Origin: Prauserella cavernicola
GTDB taxonomy: Bacteria > Actinomycetota > Actinomycetes > Mycobacteriales > Pseudonocardiaceae
NCBI RefSeq assembly: GCF_016595675.1
Contig: NZ_JAENJH010000004.1
Coordinates: 1-64,000, forward strand
Length of the DNA stretch: 64,000 nt
Direction of reading: 5' to 3'
A program made the translations under genes and the position numbers. Below the pieces are notes generated by a model. It did no database searches and was not told the DNA's origin. It worked only from the letters and a program-made list of their open reading frames with translations. Below, piece after piece: positions 9,047 to 19,949 of the stretch (positions are counted from its first letter, which is position 1; the number at the start of each line of letters is the position of its first letter).

Positions 9047-9589
9047 TCACGCCGTGGGGGCGAGCCTGCGGAGTAGCTGTCCGACCGGGTTCGCGCGCCT
9101 GCTCCGAGTGCGGCTCCCGGCGCGGGCCTCGAGCAGCGCGACGAACGCCTGGCCGATGCGGGTGACCTCCGCGCGGGGCTCGTTCGGCTCCGCCAGGCCC
9201 GCGGTGACGGCCAGCATCCGCAGCTCGGCCTCGTGGGCGTTGTCGGTGGAGGCGTAGCGCCCTGCGTGGGCCTCGAGCACCGCGCGCAGGGTGGGCTGCT
9301 CGCGCACGGCGGCCCGCCACGCCCTCGACACCGCGTCGACGTGGTCCCGCTCGCCGCCGCCCGGAACGCCGTCGGCGTCCTCCGGGCCCGCGACCTCGGA
9401 CCGCAGGCGCCCGCTGAGCACCTGGGTCCACTTGTACTGCAGTGCGAGCAACAGGTTCTCCTCGGACCCGAACGCCTCGCGCGCTCCGGCGACCTCGGCG
9501 AACGGCAGCGCACCGTGCGGATCACGCTCCGCGCGCCTGAGCACGGCGTCGATCACGTCGCGCCTGCGATAGAAGTCGTTCCAGCTCAT
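9047..9589 (-). CDS. Unrecognised helical protein, divergent from a TetR regulator
   Basis: A 180-residue soluble protein I do not recognise. It is mostly amphipathic helix (YRRRDVIDAVLRRA, ENLLLALQYKWTQVL, WRAAVREQPTLRAVLEAHA), without signal peptide, membrane segment or catalytic motif. The C-terminus is Arg-rich. The frame is open upstream to 9667, but ATG at 9589 follows a strong GGGAGGGG and the upstream part would overlap operator sequences. Its promoter region contains three CATACC-N3-GGTATG-like repeats shared with the TetR gene on the other strand, so it is the most likely regulated target. It could be a small-molecule-responsive effector, but function is unknown. Confidence 0.75.
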   Translation of the reverse strand: MSWNDFYRRRDVIDAVLRRAERDPHGALPFAEVAGAREAFGSEENLLLALQYKWTQVLSGRLRSEVAGPEDADGVPGGGERDHVDAVSRAWRAAVREQPTLRAVLEAHAGRYASTDNAHEAELRMLAVTAGLAEPNEPRAEVTRIGQAFVALLEARAGSRTRSRRANPVGQLLRRLAPTA

Positions 9590-9616
9590 GGCCTGTTCCC
9601 CTCCCGTGACGCGGGT

Positions 9617-9679
9617 CATACCAGCGGTTTGCGGCATACTCCCGGTACGGACTGACACGCCCAACATACCATCGGTATG
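9617..9679. promoter_or_regulatory. Three tandem TetR-type operator candidates in a divergent promoter
   Basis: Copies: 9617-9631 (CATACC-AGC-GGTTTG, imperfect), 9635-9649 (CATACT-CCC-GGTACG, imperfect) and 9665-9679 (CATACC-ATC-GGTATG, perfect). The first overlaps a minus-strand TATGAC that could be the -10 of the 9589 gene. The third covers the -35 position of the TetR gene, whose -10 is TAGAGT at 9697-9702. This fits joint repression of both genes by the TetR protein. Confidence 0.7.
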
Positions 9680-9709
9680 GGATAGGGAAACGCGCGTAGA
9701 GTTGTGAGC

Positions 9710-10306
9710 GTGGTGACAACGAGGTCCAGGCGGGAAGACTATTCGGAGTCCACGCGAAGTGCCCTCGTCGCCAGCGCGGTCGAACTGTTCACGGATCGTG
9801 GTTATGCCGGCACCTCACTCGACGAGATCGCCAGACGGGCCAGGGTGACCAAAGGTGCGCTCTACCACCACTTCAGTGGTAAGCAGGCGGTGTTCGAGGC
9901 CGCGTTCGACGCCGTGGAAACCGGGGTCAAGGGCCGCCTGGAGAAGATCATGAGCGGCCCCGAGAAACCGTGGGAACGCGCCCAGAAAGGGCTGCGCGAG
10001 TTCATTTCCAGCTGCCTCGACCCCGCTTATCAGCGAATCGCCATTCACGAGGCGCCCGTCGTGATGGGCTGGCAGCGCTGGCGCGATGCCGAGGACCGCT
10101 ACAGCTTCGGGCTGATCCGCTCGGCCCTGCAGGACCTGATCGACGCGGGCGAGGTGGTGCGGGTGCCCGTGGAGATCACCTCGCGGCTGCTGTTCGGCGC
10201 GCTCTCCAGCGCGGCCACCGAGATCGCGAGCTCGCCCGAGCCGGAGAAGGTCGGCGCGGAAGTGGAACAGGTCATCATCAGCCTCCTGGAGCAGGTGCGC
10301 CGTTAG
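9710..10306 (+). CDS. TetR-family transcriptional regulator
   Basis: A 198-residue repressor. The N-terminal HTH is ALVASAVELFTDRGYAGTSL then DEIARRARVTKGALYHHF, the standard TetR recognition region, followed by an all-helical ligand domain. I choose GTG at 9710 because TAGAGT (9697-9702) sits 7 nt upstream, as expected for a leaderless mRNA, and no Shine-Dalgarno is present. GTG codons at 9704 and 9713 are alternatives. Three palindromes upstream suggest it represses itself and the divergent 9589 gene. Its TAG stop is part of the -10 box of the next gene, so the downstream oxidoreductase may be transcribed independently. Confidence 0.93.
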   Translation: MVTTRSRREDYSESTRSALVASAVELFTDRGYAGTSLDEIARRARVTKGALYHHFSGKQAVFEAAFDAVETGVKGRLEKIMSGPEKPWERAQKGLREFISSCLDPAYQRIAIHEAPVVMGWQRWRDAEDRYSFGLIRSALQDLIDAGEVVRVPVEITSRLLFGALSSAATEIASSPEPEKVGAEVEQVIISLLEQVRR

Positions 10307-10316
10307 GCTCGGACGC

Positions 10317-11252
10317 GTGGAACTGAGGATCTTCACCGAGCCCCAGCAGGGCGCTACCTACGACGACTTGCTCCGCGTCGCCAAGGCGACCGAGGACAAC
10401 GGATTCGATGCCTTCTTCCGGTCCGACCACTACCTCAAGATGGGGTCGGTCTCCGGTCTGCCAGGCCCCACCGACGCGTGGGTCACGCTGGGCGGACTGG
10501 CCAGGGAGACCAGCCGGATCCGGCTCGGCACGCTGGTCACCGCGGCCACCTTCCGGCATCCTTCGGCGCTGGCGATCTCCGTGGCCCAGGTGGACCAGAT
10601 GTCCGGCGGCCGGGTCGAGTTCGGCCTCGGCTCGGGCTGGTACGCCGACGAGCACACGGCCTACGGCTTCGAGCTGCCGGAGCTGAAGGAACGGTTCGAC
10701 CGTTACGCCGAGCAGCTCGCGATCGTCACCGGACTGTGGGAGACCCCTGAGGGTGAGACGTTCTCCTTCCAGGGCGAGCACTACACCCTCGACGGCGCAC
10801 CGGCGCTGCCCAAGCCGGCGCAGCGGCCGCGCCCGCCGGTGATCCTCGGCGGCGCGGGCAAGAAGCGCACGCCGGAGCTGGCGGCGCGCTACGCCGACGA
10901 GTTCAACATCCCCTTCGGCTCCGTCGAGTCCGCGACCACGCAGTTCGAGCGCGTCGACAACGCCGCGTCGGCCGCGGGCCGCGACCCGAAGGAGATCGTG
11001 CGCTCGGCCGCGCTCGTGGTGGCGATCGGCCGCGACGACGCCGAGATCGCGCGCAGGGCCGCCGCCATCGGCCGCGAGGTCGACGAGCTGCGGCAGAACG
11101 GGGTGGCCGGAACTCCGGCACAGGCCGTCGACACGATCGGCACCTGGCGGGAGCGGACCGGGGTCACCCGGCTGTACCTGCAGGTGCTCGACCTGGCCGA
11201 TCTGGACCACCTCGAGCTGATCGCGGCGGAGGTCGCGCGCCAGCTCGACTGA
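10317..11252 (+). CDS. LLM-class F420-dependent oxidoreductase
   Basis: A 311-residue bacterial luciferase-like (TIM barrel) protein of the actinobacterial F420 group. Such enzymes transfer hydride between coenzyme F420 and a substrate that is unknown here. Seen: AKATEDNGFDAFFRSDHYL near the N-terminus, LARETSRIRLGTLVTAATFRHP with the usual cofactor-binding strand, VDQMSGGRVEFGLGSGW, and RPRPPVILGGAG. GTG at 10317 lies 7 nt after TAGGCT (10304-10309), a leaderless arrangement in which the -10 contains the stop codon of the tetR gene. It may also be co-transcribed with tetR. It converges on lipB across a palindromic element. Confidence 0.9.
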   Translation: MELRIFTEPQQGATYDDLLRVAKATEDNGFDAFFRSDHYLKMGSVSGLPGPTDAWVTLGGLARETSRIRLGTLVTAATFRHPSALAISVAQVDQMSGGRVEFGLGSGWYADEHTAYGFELPELKERFDRYAEQLAIVTGLWETPEGETFSFQGEHYTLDGAPALPKPAQRPRPPVILGGAGKKRTPELAARYADEFNIPFGSVESATTQFERVDNAASAAGRDPKEIVRSAALVVAIGRDDAEIARRAAAIGREVDELRQNGVAGTPAQAVDTIGTWRERTGVTRLYLQVLDLADLDHLELIAAEVARQLD

Positions 11253-11264
11253 GGGCGTGCGGCC

Positions 11265-11352
11265 AGGGCGCGTCTGACGATTCCGCTACCGGCCGCGCGG
11301 GGCTAGCCGCGCTGATCCCCGCTCGATCGGCAGGAATTGTCAGGCACGCCCT
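11265..11352. repeat. 88-bp imperfect palindromic element abutting the lipB stop
   Basis: Terminal inverted repeats of 20 bp (11265-11284 and 11333-11352) match at 17 of 20 positions; read towards the centre each begins AGGGCG and ends ATTCC. The interior contains a further palindrome around GGCTAGCC. The right end supplies the first two bases of the lipB stop triplet (CTA at 11351-11353, TAG on the minus strand). It looks like a small mobile or structural repeat, but no target duplication is evident. Confidence 0.6.
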
Positions 11353-12097
11353 AGTTCCGCAGCGCGAACGTGACACCGGGGGCGCTGGGGGCCTGCGGGC
11401 GTGGCAGCCAGCGATCGTCGCTGACGGCCAGCTCGCCCTCCAGCGCCGCCAGCACGGCGTCGCGGGCCAGCGGCAGCGCCTCGGTCACCGGCACGTCGCG
11501 GCCCAGTTCGGCCGAGAGCGACGTCGTGCCCGCGTCACTGATGCCGCACGGCACGATCTTGTCGAACGCGCTCATGTCGGCGTTGCAGTTGAGCTCGAAG
11601 CCGTGCATGGTCACGCCGCGCTGCACGCGGATGCCGATCGCGGCGATCTTGCGCTCGGGGCCGCGGTCGTCGGCGGGCAGCCACACGCCGCTGCGGCTCT
11701 CGACCCGGCCGGTGTGCACGCCGAACAGGCCGCACACGTGGATCAGCGCCTCCTCGAGCCGCCGCACGTACTGCACGACGTCGATCGGGTCGGCGAGCTT
11801 GACGATGGGGTAGCCGACGAGCTGACCGGGGCCGTGCCAGGTGATCCGGCCGCCCCGGTCCACGTCGATCACGGGGGTGCCGTCGACGGGCCGGTCCTCG
11901 GGCTGGGTGCGCTTGCCCGCGGTGTAGACCGACGGGTGCTCCAGCAGCAGCATGGTGTCGGGGCCGAGCTCGTCCGCGCGCGCGTTGACGTACTCGCGCT
12001 GCAGGTCCCACGCCCGCTGGTAGTCGATCGTGCCGATCTCGCGGACGTCGACGGCGGCGGCACCGGCGCGGCAGGACCTACTCGCATTCTCAGTCAC
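11351..12097 (-). CDS. lipB: Octanoyl-[acyl-carrier-protein]:protein octanoyltransferase
   Basis: A 248-residue transferase that moves octanoate from ACP to lipoyl-domain lysines, the first step of lipoate assembly. Seen: [38 protein letters not shown] (the RGG..T.HGPGQ signature), [21 protein letters not shown] with the catalytic Lys, and the catalytic Cys in IVPCGI. GTG at 12097 overlaps the stop of the upstream PAP2 gene in the sequence GTGA, implying translational coupling in a three-gene run with the epimerase-like and PAP2 genes. Its product acts directly before LipA and on the E2 encoded 1.6 kb upstream. Confidence 0.97.
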   Translation of the reverse strand: MTENASRSCRAGAAAVDVREIGTIDYQRAWDLQREYVNARADELGPDTMLLLEHPSVYTAGKRTQPEDRPVDGTPVIDVDRGGRITWHGPGQLVGYPIVKLADPIDVVQYVRRLEEALIHVCGLFGVHTGRVESRSGVWLPADDRGPERKIAAIGIRVQRGVTMHGFELNCNADMSAFDKIVPCGISDAGTTSLSAELGRDVPVTEALPLARDAVLAALEGELAVSDDRWLPRPQAPSAPGVTFALRN

Positions 12098-12726
12098 GCC
12101 GACGAGGCTACGCCGCGCCTCACCGGCGGCAACAGCCGAAGTGCCACGCCTGACAGCAGCGCGACCCCGCCCACCGCCAGCACCGCGCCGACGGTGTCGG
12201 TGACCCAGTGGACGTCCAGCACCACCCTGCTCGCCGCGCACAGCACGGTCGCCACCACCGCCACGCGGGTCACCAGCGCGACGAGGTGCGGAGCCAGCAG
12301 TACGCACAGCACCACCACGGCCACGGCGGTGCTCGCCACCGACACGACGTGCCCGCTCGGGTAACTGAAGTCCGGGTAGTCGCGCGGACGCTCGCGGCCG
12401 AAGACCGGCTTGGCGAGCCAGCTCGTCGCCCGGCACAGCACGAGCAGCGTCAGCACCCGCACCACGATCCACGCTCGCTGGTCGTCCCGGCGCCAGAGCA
12501 CCAGTGCGGCGATGCCGAGGGCCAGGGCGAGCACCACCGGCAGCACGGGCCCCAGCACGGCGCTCACGACCTCGGCCACGACACCGGCGGGACCGGTCCA
12601 GGTGTCGTGCAGCGCGTCGCCGAGCAGTGCGTCCAGTCCGCGAGGCCGGTCGCTCACGAACACGCCGAGCACCAGGAACGCCGCGAGCAGCAGCGTGCCG
12701 AGGACGAGGGAACGCCGGGCGCTCAC
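12094..12726 (-). CDS. PAP2-family membrane phosphatase
   Basis: A 210-residue integral membrane phosphatase. The three-part active-site signature is intact: [14 protein letters not shown] and [12 protein letters not shown] (catalytic His plus Asp). About five to six hydrophobic segments start right after the N-terminus. Family members hydrolyse lipid phosphates such as undecaprenyl pyrophosphate or phosphatidic acid on the outer membrane face; the substrate here is unknown. GTG at 12726 overlaps the upstream gene's TGA, and its own TGA overlaps the lipB start, so the three genes probably form one transcript. Confidence 0.93.
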   Translation of the reverse strand: MSARRSLVLGTLLLAAFLVLGVFVSDRPRGLDALLGDALHDTWTGPAGVVAEVVSAVLGPVLPVVLALALGIAALVLWRRDDQRAWIVVRVLTLLVLCRATSWLAKPVFGRERPRDYPDFSYPSGHVVSVASTAVAVVVLCVLLAPHLVALVTRVAVVATVLCAASRVVLDVHWVTDTVGAVLAVGGVALLSGVALRLLPPVRRGVASSA

Positions 12727-13607
12727 AGCACCGCCGTGAGCGCCTCGTCGAGTCCCGGGTGGCCGAAGTCGAAGCCCGCGTCGAGGAGCCTGCGAGGCAC
12801 GGCTCGCGGCCCGCTCAGGATCATCTCGTCGGCCGACTCGCCCAGCGCGACCCGCAACGCGATGCCGGGCACCCACCACGGCGCGGGCCGGTGCAGGGCG
12901 CGGCCGAGCGCGCGCGTGAACTCGGCGTTGGTCACCGGCTCGGGAGCGGAGAGGTTCACCGGGCCGCGCACGTCGTCGTGCTCGAGCACGAACCGGATCG
13001 CGGCGAGCTGGTCGGGCAGGCTGATCCACGGGAAGTACTGCGTGCCGTCGCCCAGCCGCCCGCCGAGGCCGAACCGGAACAGTGGCTTGAGCGGGCCGAG
13101 CAGCCCGCCCTTGCCGCTGAGCACGGGAGCGTTGCGCAGCAGCACCACGCGCGCGCCCGCCTTGGCGGCCGGCGCCGTGGCCGCCTCCCACGACACGCAC
13201 AGCTCCGGCAGGAACCCGGTGCCCGACGGCAGCGACTCGTCGGCCTCGCGCTCGCCGGTGTCGCCGTAGTAGTGCGCGCCGGAGGAGTTCACCAGCACCC
13301 CGATGCCGTGCTCCGCGACGGCCTCGGCGAGTACCTCCGTCGGCTCGATCCTGCTGTCGGTGAGCACCTGCTTGCGGGCTCCGCTCCACCGGCCCGAGGC
13401 CAGCGGGGCGCCGCACAGGTTCACCACGGCGTCCACGCCGTCGAAGGTGCCGGGGTCGATGCGCCCGGCGGGCGGGTCCCAGCTCCGTTCGTCACCGGCG
13501 CGGGTGTCGCGGCGCACCAGCCGCAGCACCTCGTGCCCCGCCTCGCGCAGCCGAGGGACGAGTGCGCTTCCGATCAGACCACTGGATCCGGCGACGATGA
13601 CTCGCAT
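12723..13607 (-). CDS. TIGR01777-family epimerase-like protein (SDR39U1)
   Basis: A 294-residue atypical SDR/NAD-epimerase. Seen: [23 protein letters not shown] (dinucleotide-binding fold), [31 protein letters not shown], and the C-terminal domain with [17 protein letters not shown] and DLIDAGF-like [13 protein letters not shown]. The family is widespread; biochemical function is unsettled. From memory, the M. tuberculosis equivalent (Rv2216) lies in the same dlaT-lipB-lipA order, so the context is conserved. ATG at 13607 lies 6 nt after TAAGGT (13614-13619), which could be a -10 for a leaderless mRNA. Confidence 0.92.
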   Translation of the reverse strand: MRVIVAGSSGLIGSALVPRLREAGHEVLRLVRRDTRAGDERSWDPPAGRIDPGTFDGVDAVVNLCGAPLASGRWSGARKQVLTDSRIEPTEVLAEAVAEHGIGVLVNSSGAHYYGDTGEREADESLPSGTGFLPELCVSWEAATAPAAKAGARVVLLRNAPVLSGKGGLLGPLKPLFRFGLGGRLGDGTQYFPWISLPDQLAAIRFVLEHDDVRGPVNLSAPEPVTNAEFTRALGRALHRPAPWWVPGIALRVALGESADEMILSGPRAVPRRLLDAGFDFGHPGLDEALTAVL

Positions 13608-13628
13608 GGGTCCACCTTAGAGAGACAC

Positions 13629-13668
13629 AGTGAAGGGGCGCCCACCAAAGGTGGACGCCCCTTCACTC
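13629..13668. terminator. Hairpin after the E2 gene
   Basis: 18-bp arms (13629-13646 and 13651-13668 region) with one mismatch and a tight AAA-type loop, starting GTGAAGGGG and ending CCCCTTCAC. It sits between the E2 stop and the next start, with no T-tract. The outer GTGAAGG/CCTTCAC resembles the dispersed 55-bp palindrome, so it may be a diverged relative. Confidence 0.55.
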
Positions 13669-13677
13669 AGATGTGAC

Positions 13678-15456
<1,779 letters not shown>

Positions 15457-15512
15457 CGTTCGCTGACTCCCTTGACTGTTTCTGATGTGGGCTGGTTCTG
15501 AGGCGTCCGACG

Positions 15513-16886
15513 TCAGCCGTGCGTGTGCAGCGGCTTGCCGGCGAGGGCAAGGTGAGCTTCGCCGAGGGCCTCGGTCTGGGTCGGGTGGGCGTGGATGAGC
15601 GGGGCGACGTCCTCGGGGAACGCCTCCCAGTTGTAGATCAGCTGCGCTTCGCCGATCAGCTCGCCGACGCGGTCGCCCACGAGGTGCAGGCCGACGACGG
15701 GACCGTCGGGGGCCTTGACCAGCTTCACAGCGCCGGAGGTCTTCAGGATCTGGCTCTTGCCGTTACCGGCCAGGTCGTAGGTCAGCGTCACGACGTCGTT
15801 GCCGTACTGCTCCTTGGCCGCGGCCTCGGTGAGGCCGACCGAGGCGACCTCGGGGTGCGAGTAGGTGACGCGCGGGATGCCCGCCTCGTCGATGGGCTTG
15901 GGGTCGAGCCCCGCGATGTGCTCGGCGACCAGGATGCCCTGCTGGAAGCCGCGGTGCGCGAGCTGCAGGCCCGGCACGATGTCGCCGACCGCGTAGACGT
16001 TCGGCAGGTTGGTGCGCAGCATCTCGTCGGTCGGCACGAAGCCGCGGTCCATCGTGATGCCGGCTTCCTCGTAGCCGTGGCCCGCGGTGTTGGGGCCGCG
16101 GCCGACGGCGACGAGCAGCAGGTCGGCCTCCAGCGTCTCGCCGGACTCCAGCGACACGCTCACGCCGTTGTCGTCCTGCTTCGCGCCGGTGAACTTGACG
16201 CCGGTCTTGAAGGCGATCTTGCGGCGGCGGAACGCACGCTCGATCTGCTTGGAGGCGAACTCGTCCTCGTTGGGCACCAGGCGGGGGAGTGCCTCGACGA
16301 TGGTCACCTCGGTGCCGAACGAGGCCCAGACGCTGGCGAACTCGACGCCGATGACGCCGCCGCCCAGCACCACGGCCTTCTTCGGGACGTAGTCGAGCTT
16401 CAGGGCGTCCTCGCTGGCGATGACCCGCCCACCGAGCTCGAGGCCGGGCAGCGACTTGGAGTACGAACCGGTGGCGAGCACCACGTTCTTGCCCGTGTAG
16501 TTCTTGCCGTCGACGGTCACGGTGGTGCCGCCGGCGAAGGTGCCGGTGCCCTCGACATAATTGATCTTGTGGGCCTTGGCGAGGCCCTGCAGACCCTTGT
16601 AGAGGCGGGTGATGACCCCGTCCTTGTACTTGTGCACTCCGGCCATGTCCACGCCCTCGAGGACGGACTTGACGCCGAACTGCTCGCCGTCGCGGGCCGA
16701 GTCGGCGACCTCGGCGGCGTGCAGCAGCGCCTTGGTCGGGATGCATCCGCGGTGCAAGCAGGTGCCGCCCAGCTTGTCCTTCTCGATCAACGTGACGGAA
16801 AGGCCCAGCTCGGCGGCGCGGAACGCCGCGGCGTAGCCGCCCGATCCGCCACCCAGGATCACCAGGTCGGCTTCAGCGTCGGTCAC
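15513..16886 (-). CDS. lpdA: Dihydrolipoyl dehydrogenase (E3)
   Basis: A 457-residue flavoprotein that reoxidises dihydrolipoamide on E2 with NAD. Seen: N-terminal FAD motif [14 protein letters not shown], the redox-active disulfide [13 protein letters not shown] (Cys43, Cys48), the NAD-binding [28 protein letters not shown]-like [12 protein letters not shown], and the dimer-interface HAHPTQTE with the catalytic His-Glu pair. GTG at 16886 is preceded by GAGGAG. It is upstream of E2 on the same strand with a 56-bp gap, so the two are likely co-transcribed. The dedicated E1 genes are not in this window. Confidence 0.97.
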   Translation of the reverse strand: MTDAEADLVILGGGSGGYAAAFRAAELGLSVTLIEKDKLGGTCLHRGCIPTKALLHAAEVADSARDGEQFGVKSVLEGVDMAGVHKYKDGVITRLYKGLQGLAKAHKINYVEGTGTFAGGTTVTVDGKNYTGKNVVLATGSYSKSLPGLELGGRVIASEDALKLDYVPKKAVVLGGGVIGVEFASVWASFGTEVTIVEALPRLVPNEDEFASKQIERAFRRRKIAFKTGVKFTGAKQDDNGVSVSLESGETLEADLLLVAVGRGPNTAGHGYEEAGITMDRGFVPTDEMLRTNLPNVYAVGDIVPGLQLAHRGFQQGILVAEHIAGLDPKPIDEAGIPRVTYSHPEVASVGLTEAAAKEQYGNDVVTLTYDLAGNGKSQILKTSGAVKLVKAPDGPVVGLHLVGDRVGELIGEAQLIYNWEAFPEDVAPLIHAHPTQTEALGEAHLALAGKPLHTHG

Positions 16887-17065
16887 TTCTCAAACTCCTC
16901 GGCAGGCAGCGTCGATGCGGTTCACGGGCGCCGTGGTGCGCTCATCACACCTCATCTTGTCACCTCGCCTGACACGCTTGCGACCTAGTGCTGCCGATGT
17001 GGCGGACACGTCGTTCCCATCCCGGGATAATGATCGTGGGGACGACGGAAAGAGAGGTGGTCGGC

Positions 17066-17422
17066 GTGGGGCTGTTCGATTCGCTGCGCAGAAAAAACAA
17101 GGGATCTTCGAAGCCGGGAACACTGCGAAAGTCCAGCTCGGCGGACACACGGCACCTGGACGAGTGGGCCGCCTCCAGGCGTGGGGTGGAGGCGTTCGTC
17201 GAGCCGAAGACCACTGTCACCGACACCACTGTGGTGCTGGTCGCACACGACGGCGAGTGGACGCGGAGGCGCATCGGCAGTCTCGGTGCGGCCCAGGACT
17301 TCGGCCGGAAGCGCTCGATTCCGGTCTACGAGGTCGCCAAGACCGGTTACCCGCAGCGCATGCGCGAGTACACCGAGCGGCAGAAGATCATCGAGCGCAG
17401 GCGGCGGGATTCCGGCAGCTAG
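17066..17422 (+). CDS. Conserved small protein of unknown function
   Basis: A 118-residue basic soluble protein. It begins GLFDSLRRKNKG, has a Ser/Lys-rich stretch, then a compact region VVLVAHDGEWTRRRIGSLGAAQDF followed by IPVYEVAKTGYPQRMREYTER and an Arg-rich tail. No enzymatic motif, signal or TM is visible; I do not recognise the family beyond a general actinobacterial look. GTG at 17066 has AGAGAGG at 17051-17057; the open frame extends to 16988 without a better start. Its TAG stop overlaps the TAG stop of the convergent SMI1-like gene in the sequence CTAG. Confidence 0.75.
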   Translation: MGLFDSLRRKNKGSSKPGTLRKSSSADTRHLDEWAASRRGVEAFVEPKTTVTDTTVVLVAHDGEWTRRRIGSLGAAQDFGRKRSIPVYEVAKTGYPQRMREYTERQKIIERRRRDSGS

Positions 17423-18381
17423 ACGCTGGCCTCCAGCAGCCGGAGGTGCTCTTCGAGCAGTGCGCGGACGCCCGGATGGGTGGTGGTCCCGAACAGGTCG
17501 TCCGACTCGAGGACCTCACCGGTGTCCGGGCGCAGCACGATGCCCTCCGGCTCGCTGATCACGATCCCGCCCTCGGTGACCGCCAGCTCGGAGACCCCGA
17601 GCAGCCGGGGGAACACCACGTCGGCGCGCAGGCCGTCGCACGTCAGCAGGAGCTCCCGGTAGTCGGCGGGCAGCGCCCGGCCGAGCCTGCGTTCCACGGC
17701 GGCGATCGCGGCCGGGGTCGCGGGCGGCGGCACCGCGCCGGGTTCGCCGCGCAGTCGCATGATCTCGGCGACCAGGTCGCGCCAGCCCCTGCGTTCGCCG
17801 CTCTCGGCGCGGTAGCGGGCTGCGAGCGCCGCGACGAGCGTTCCCGTGTAGTCGCTCGCCCACTCCGCCGGCACGCCCAGCGCGCCGCGGAGCAGCAGCG
17901 GCGCCAGGTCGCGGCACGCGGCCAGCGTCGCCACGTCGGGCCTGCTCGTCTCACCCGCCCGCTGCGCCCACCGGCCCAGTGCCTCCGTGGCGGCTTCGAC
18001 GTCGCCCTGGTCGGCGGCCGTCTGTGCCTCCGCCGTGATCGCCCGCAGCGGGTCCCTGCTCTCCTTGGCGAGGTGCGCGCGCTGTGCCTCCGCCTCGGCG
18101 TCGAGGTCGAGCGGCGACAGCTCGCCCGCCCAGTCCGGGGTCTCGCCCCTGGCCGCGAACAGCATCGCCCAGGCCCTGGCGGTGAGCGCGTCGGCCGCGA
18201 GCCTGCTCGCCTCGCGGCCGCTCACCGCCTGCCAGTGCGTGACCAGCCGGTCGGACTCGGCCGGGGCGCCCGCGCACGCGAGCAGGAGCGCCTCGGCCGA
18301 GACCACCGCGTCGACAGCGTCGTCGGTGGCCGTGAGCACCTTGTGCACGGCCGTCTCGACGTAGCCCTCGGGTTCGGTCAC
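17419..18381 (-). CDS. SMI1/KNR4-family protein
   Basis: A 320-residue soluble protein. The N-terminal ~180 residues are Ala-rich helices ([35 protein letters not shown]). The C-terminal region [20 protein letters not shown] followed by LLLTCDGL and a late [18 protein letters not shown] matches the SMI1/KNR4 superfamily fold, whose members include many bacterial toxin-immunity proteins and cell-wall regulators in fungi. No toxin gene is adjacent. GTG at 18381 overlaps the pepA TGA (GTGA), so it is translationally coupled to pepA. Function unknown. Confidence 0.8.
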   Translation of the reverse strand: MTEPEGYVETAVHKVLTATDDAVDAVVSAEALLLACAGAPAESDRLVTHWQAVSGREASRLAADALTARAWAMLFAARGETPDWAGELSPLDLDAEAEAQRAHLAKESRDPLRAITAEAQTAADQGDVEAATEALGRWAQRAGETSRPDVATLAACRDLAPLLLRGALGVPAEWASDYTGTLVAALAARYRAESGERRGWRDLVAEIMRLRGEPGAVPPPATPAAIAAVERRLGRALPADYRELLLTCDGLRADVVFPRLLGVSELAVTEGGIVISEPEGIVLRPDTGEVLESDDLFGTTTHPGVRALLEEHLRLLEASV

Positions 18382-19871
18382 CCGTTGTCGGCGATGTCCG
18401 CGAGCACCGCGGCGATCGTGCGCACCGGGACGCCCGTGCCGCCCTTGCCGGTGTAGCCCCACGGGCTGCCCGAGTTGTACGCGGGACCCGCGATGTCGAT
18501 GTGGGCCCACGGCAGGTCCTCGGCGACGAACTCGCGCAGGAAGATCCCCGCGGCGAGCATGCCGCCCCAGCGGGAGCCGGTGACGTTGGCGAGGTCCGCG
18601 AGCTTGGAGTCCAGTTCGCCGCGCAGCTCCTCCGGCAGCGGCATCGCCCAGCCGTTCTCACCCGTGGCCTGCGCGATCGTGGCCACGCGGTCGCGGAACT
18701 CGTCGGAGCCCATGACACCGGGGGTGCGGTTGCCGAGCGCGACCATCTGCGCGCCGGTGAGCGTGGACGTCTCGATCAGGTAGTCCGGGTCGTCCTCCGC
18801 CGCGCGCACGATCGCGTCGGCCAGCACGAGCCTGCCCTCGGCGTCGGTGTTGAGCACCTCGACGGTCTTGCCGCCGTACATGGTGAGCACGTCGCCGGGC
18901 CGGTACGAGGTGCCCGAGGGCATGTTCTCGGCGAGCGGCAGGTACGCCGTGATCTCGAGCGGGTACTTGAGCTTCGCGGCGAGCACGATCGAGGCGAGCA
19001 CCGCGGCGGCCCCGGACATGTCCGAGGTCATGTGGTCCATGTTCGCGGCGGGCTTGAGCGAGATGCCGCCGGTGTCGAACGTGATGCCCTTGCCGACCAG
19101 CGCGACCTTCTTCTTGGCCTTCGGGCCGCGGTAGGACAGGCGCACGAGCCGCGGCTGGCGCGACGAGCCGCCGCCGACGCCGAGGATGCCGCCGTAGCCC
19201 TTGCGCTTGAGCTGCTTCTCGTCCAGCACCTCGATGTCGAGGCCCGCGCCCTCGGCCAGCTTCCTCGCGCGGTCGGCGAACGAGCCGGGGAAGAGGTCGT
19301 TGGGCGGGGTGTTCACCAGGTCGCGCGCGGCCAGCACCGACTCCGCGATGGCGGTGGCCGCCTTGAGCGTGGCGCGGTGCTCGCGCGCGGAGCCCTCGGC
19401 CGGGCTCACGACGTCCACCGTGGACACCGGGGCGTCGCCGGGCTCCGACTTGTACGCGGTGAAGGAGTAGGCGCCGAGCACGGTGCCCTCGACGGCGGCC
19501 TGGAGGTCCACGGCGGACAGCGTGGTGAGCGCCCTGGCGGTGCCTGTCAGCGCGCGGCCCGACGCGCCCGCGGCGCGGCGCACCTGCTCCCGCGTCGGCT
19601 CCGGCTTGCCGAGGCCGACGGCCAGCACGACGCCCGCGGGCAGCTTGCCCAGCGTCGGGACCTTGACGACCTCCTCGGCCTTGCCGGTGGCGCCGAGCGT
19701 GCGCAGCACGTCGGCCAGTGTGCCGCCCAGCGCCGCGTCGACCGCCTCGGCGCCAGGGGCCAGCTCGAGCCCGTTCGCGCCCTGGACGGTGCCGACGACG
19801 ACCGCCTCCGCGCGGGTCTTGCCGAGCACGGCCTCGGTGTTCTCGGACAGGGCAAGCTTCGGCACGCTCAC
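18378..19871 (-). CDS. pepA: Leucyl aminopeptidase (M17, cytosol aminopeptidase)
   Basis: A 497-residue metallo-aminopeptidase that removes N-terminal residues from peptides, normally a hexamer with two Zn/Mn ions. Seen: the metal and substrate region [30 protein letters not shown], and the family signature [13 protein letters not shown]. The N-terminal ~170-residue domain is variable, as usual. GTG at 19871 has GAGGAG seven bases upstream; GTG at 19892 with GGAGAAG is a near-equal alternative adding seven residues. From memory the equivalent M. tuberculosis gene (Rv2213) lies in the same neighbourhood. It is co-transcribed with the SMI1-like gene. Confidence 0.95.
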   Translation of the reverse strand: MSVPKLALSENTEAVLGKTRAEAVVVGTVQGANGLELAPGAEAVDAALGGTLADVLRTLGATGKAEEVVKVPTLGKLPAGVVLAVGLGKPEPTREQVRRAAGASGRALTGTARALTTLSAVDLQAAVEGTVLGAYSFTAYKSEPGDAPVSTVDVVSPAEGSAREHRATLKAATAIAESVLAARDLVNTPPNDLFPGSFADRARKLAEGAGLDIEVLDEKQLKRKGYGGILGVGGGSSRQPRLVRLSYRGPKAKKKVALVGKGITFDTGGISLKPAANMDHMTSDMSGAAAVLASIVLAAKLKYPLEITAYLPLAENMPSGTSYRPGDVLTMYGGKTVEVLNTDAEGRLVLADAIVRAAEDDPDYLIETSTLTGAQMVALGNRTPGVMGSDEFRDRVATIAQATGENGWAMPLPEELRGELDSKLADLANVTGSRWGGMLAAGIFLREFVAEDLPWAHIDIAGPAYNSGSPWGYTGKGGTGVPVRTIAAVLADIADNG

Positions 19872-19949
19872 GTCAGGCTCCTCGTCGTTCACGAATCTTC
19901 TCCGCCATGCTATTGACGGCGTCACGACCCGGGAGAGGTAGGTGCGAGC

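Noticed and set aside
11253-11350. Simple intrinsic terminator between the LLM gene and lipB
   Set aside because: The inverted repeats are 48 nt apart with an additional inner palindrome and no T-tract, better described as a repeat element.
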